A DNA stretch of 7,645 nt from Clostridia bacterium (GTDB lineage Bacteria; Bacillota; Clostridia; Christensenellales; CALWSW01): positions 1 to 7,645 of the forward strand of contig JAHZEH010000025.1 in NCBI GenBank assembly GCA_019421925.1. Reading direction: 5' to 3'. Position 1 is the first letter of the stretch, and each line of letters begins with the position of its first letter. This document shows, in pieces, positions 5,922-7,645 of the stretch. The position numbers and the translations under genes are program-made. The notes under the pieces are model-generated. The model ran no database searches, had not been told where the DNA came from, and saw only the letters and a program-made list of their open reading frames with translations.

Positions 5922-7645
5922 TTCACAGCCCCCTCTCCCGCTTCACGGCGGTTTGCTTCCCTGAGGATATTGGACTTCTCGCCTTTGAGGGTGATGTCCA
6001 CCCAGTCCTTGCCCAGCTCCCGGGCGAGAATCTCCAGCACACGGGGCTGGCAGAAGCCGCCCTGGCACCGTCCCATGCCCGCGCGGGTCCGGCGCTTGAT
6101 GGCGTCCACCGACGTGGGTACCACAGGGGAGCGGATGGCGTCAAGAATCTCGCCCTCAGTGATCTGCTCACAGCGGCAGATGATGCGCCCGTAGCGGGGA
6201 TCTTTCTGGATGAGTTTATCCTGCTCCTCCCGGGAGAGATAGCGGAATTCCGGCTTCTGCTCCCGGATGGGATTGTAGTCGGGCCGGAGGGCCGCCTCCC
6301 TGCCATCCTTCTTCATGTCTTCGGTCACAAGCTCCACCACCAGGTCGGCCACCGCCGGGGCAGAGGCCACGCCGGGGGACTGGGCGCAGCCCGCAGGCAC
6401 AAAGCCCTTGGTTTTCTCGGAGAGCGCCACGGTGAAGTCCTCCTTGAAATCGGCGGGGCGGGCGCCGGCAAATATCTTAATGACATCGCCCCAGGTAGCA
6501 TGGGGATCCTGCAGCAGGGGGCGGATATAGTCCATATCCTTCTGGGTGGTCTCCACATCCTCCTTGTCGGGAATCTCATAGGCAGAGGGCCCCAGGAGGA
6601 TGTTGTGGTCGACGGTGGGGTGCATGCCGCCCCCCTTGGATTCCACGTCCTTACCTTTTTTAACTACCTTGGAGTAGTTATGATAGCCCGCTTTATAGGT
6701 GGGCTTGACTGCGTTGTCAAAGATGGCGATGGTACCCCTGCGGTTGTGCATGGTGTACATCTTGTCGCCCGCCATGGCGGCGATCTCGTCGGCATAGATG
6801 CCGGCGGCGTCCACCACATAGCGGGTTTTGATGATGCCCTGGTTGGTGACGACGCCGGTCACGGCCCCGTTCTCCACCAGAACGTCGCCCACAGTGCAGT
6901 TGAAGCGGAACTTCACGCCGTTGACCGCCGCGTTCTCCGCCAGCGCCACACACACCCGGTAGGGCTCGACCTCGCCGTGCGTGGGCAGGGACAGGGCGGC
7001 CAGCACCTCAACCCCCTCCTTCTCAATGGCGGGTTCGATCCGGTAGGCCTCCTCTCTGCCGACGATCTTCATCTCCGGAACGCCGTTGCGCAGTCCCTGT
7101 TCAAAGCGCTCATAGAGTTTGGGCAGGTCCTTGGCCTCCGAGACCACCTCAATATAGCCAAAGCGGTCCAGGCGGAAGTTCAGCTCGTTTGCCCAGTCAG
7201 TGTAGCGCTTGTTTCCTTTTACATTGAGTTCAGCTTTGAGCGTTCCCGACTTGCAGTCCATGCCGTGATGGATACAGCCGTTGTTGGACTTGCTGCAGCC
7301 TGTGGCCACGTCGTCGCCCATGTCCACCACGATGATCCTGAGATCATACTTACACAGTTCCCGGGCGATGCCGCAGCCCGTGATTCCCGCGCCGACAACC
7401 ACAACGTCCGCCTCGTCCACAACACCCCTGGCCTGGCCGGCCTGAACATAGGGGGTATAGTCCTTGTGGGGGATGGTCACACCCTTGGCGGTCATTTCGC
7501 AGACGACGTTGCGGACGCCCTCCACATGGGCCACCGCATGGCCGACGTTGATGACGGTCTGCCAGGTGGAGCACTCGCCGGTGAGCGTCACAATGTTGCG
7601 CTCATCCGCGGTTGCCGTCACCGGTTCACCCGGGAAGGTCTCCGC
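5918..7645 (-). CDS. GlpA / L-2-hydroxyglutarate-oxidase-like FAD dehydrogenase with BON-like N-terminus and BFD-type [2Fe-2S] domain (5' end outside window)
   Basis: The frame stays open from TGA at 5918-5920 to the right edge: 575 visible residues, with the true start beyond. A GTG at 7621 is in frame, but similarity continues on both sides of it. Counting from the edge, residues about 9-58 look like a BON domain (NIVTLTGE... HVEGVRNVV). Residues about 78-440 are a DAO-type FAD domain: GAGITG at 85-90, IIVVD ending at Asp108 for the FAD ribose, SKSNNGCIHHGMDCKSGTL just after, and TRYVVDAAGIYADEIA. This resembles GlpA and LhgO, which oxidise sn-glycerol-3-phosphate and L-2-hydroxyglutarate. 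Near the C-terminus C490-x-C492-x34-C527-x4-C532 (ICRCEQ... GRCQGGFCQPR) is the BFD-type [2Fe-2S] motif of clostridial GlpA-like enzymes. It is first in a coupled set with the FAD/NAD oxidoreductase (4-nt overlap) and DUF1667. The protein is presumably cytosolic or loosely membrane-associated. Family-level assignment is firm; the substrate is not. Confidence 0.85.
   Translation of the reverse strand, partial: AETFPGEPVTATADERNIVTLTGECSTWQTVINVGHAVAHVEGVRNVVCEMTAKGVTIPHKDYTPYVQAGQARGVVDEADVVVVGAGITGCGIARELCKYDLRIIVVDMGDDVATGCSKSNNGCIHHGMDCKSGTLKAELNVKGNKRYTDWANELNFRLDRFGYIEVVSEAKDLPKLYERFEQGLRNGVPEMKIVGREEAYRIEPAIEKEGVEVLAALSLPTHGEVEPYRVCVALAENAAVNGVKFRFNCTVGDVLVENGAVTGVVTNQGIIKTRYVVDAAGIYADEIAAMAGDKMYTMHNRRGTIAIFDNAVKPTYKAGYHNYSKVVKKGKDVESKGGGMHPTVDHNILLGPSAYEIPDKEDVETTQKDMDYIRPLLQDPHATWGDVIKIFAGARPADFKEDFTVALSEKTKGFVPAGCAQSPGVASAPAVADLVVELVTEDMKKDGREAALRPDYNPIREQKPEFRYLSREEQDKLIQKDPRYGRIICRCEQITEGEILDAIRSPVVPTSVDAIKRRTRAGMGRCQGGFCQPRVLEILARELGKDWVDITLKGEKSNILREANRREAGEGAVK

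Noticed and set aside
7619..7621. GTG at 7621 as start of the BON-FAD gene
   Set aside because: The frame is open to the window edge and the BON-like similarity does not clearly begin there; no ribosome binding site is visible just upstream.
5918..7645. Naming the genes glpA and glpB
   Set aside because: Family resemblance is clear, but the substrate is unproven, no glycerol genes are visible, and L-2-hydroxyglutarate oxidases share the same motifs.

Overview
The window looks like chromosome from a GC-rich anaerobic Firmicute, most likely an Oscillospiraceae/Clostridia-type gut bacterium. This is inferred from strong AGGAGG-type ribosome binding sites, GC-rich codon use with AT-richer promoters, and cysteine-rich flavoprotein sets typical of strict anaerobes. 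No rRNA, tRNA, CRISPR array, transposase or phage gene was seen.

Layout. Bases 1-186 (+) are the C-terminal tail of a flavodoxin-fold NAD(P)H/FMN oxidoreductase of the azoreductase type. Bases 294-1349 (+) encode a secreted protein: signal peptide, SH3b domain, an unassigned middle region, and a C-terminal chagasin-like (I42) cysteine-protease-inhibitor domain. Bases 1350-1716 are a convergent intergenic region with several hairpins, two of which share a GGCCCGAAG core and sit just past the two converging stop codons. Everything from 1717 to the right edge is on the minus strand.

In transcription order (right to left) the minus strand carries five genes. First is a GlpA/L-2-hydroxyglutarate-oxidase-like FAD enzyme with an N-terminal BON-like segment and a C-terminal BFD-type [2Fe-2S] motif; it is cut by the window edge. 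It overlaps by 4 nt a FAD/NAD(P)-binding disulfide-reductase-fold oxidoreductase. Four nt later comes a small DUF1667 protein with a CxxCxxxC...CxRG motif. After 123 nt holding a good sigma-A-type promoter comes a YhfZ-family winged-helix regulator, and then an FAD-linked oxidase of the GlcD/alkyl-DHAP-synthase (PCMH) superfamily.

How they may work together. The first three genes form a translationally coupled module resembling the GlpA-like/NAD-FAD/DUF1667 sets of anaerobic Firmicutes. In such a set the dehydrogenase would oxidise a hydroxyl substrate and pass electrons through flavin and Fe-S centres to a nicotinamide or other carrier. No glycerol kinase or facilitator is visible. The neighbours are instead a YhfZ-like regulator and a second, mechanistically different FAD oxidase, so the substrate may not be glycerol-3-phosphate. 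A pathway using two flavoenzymes on hydroxy-acid-like or polyol-phosphate-like substrates is the most interesting hypothesis here, but it is inference only.
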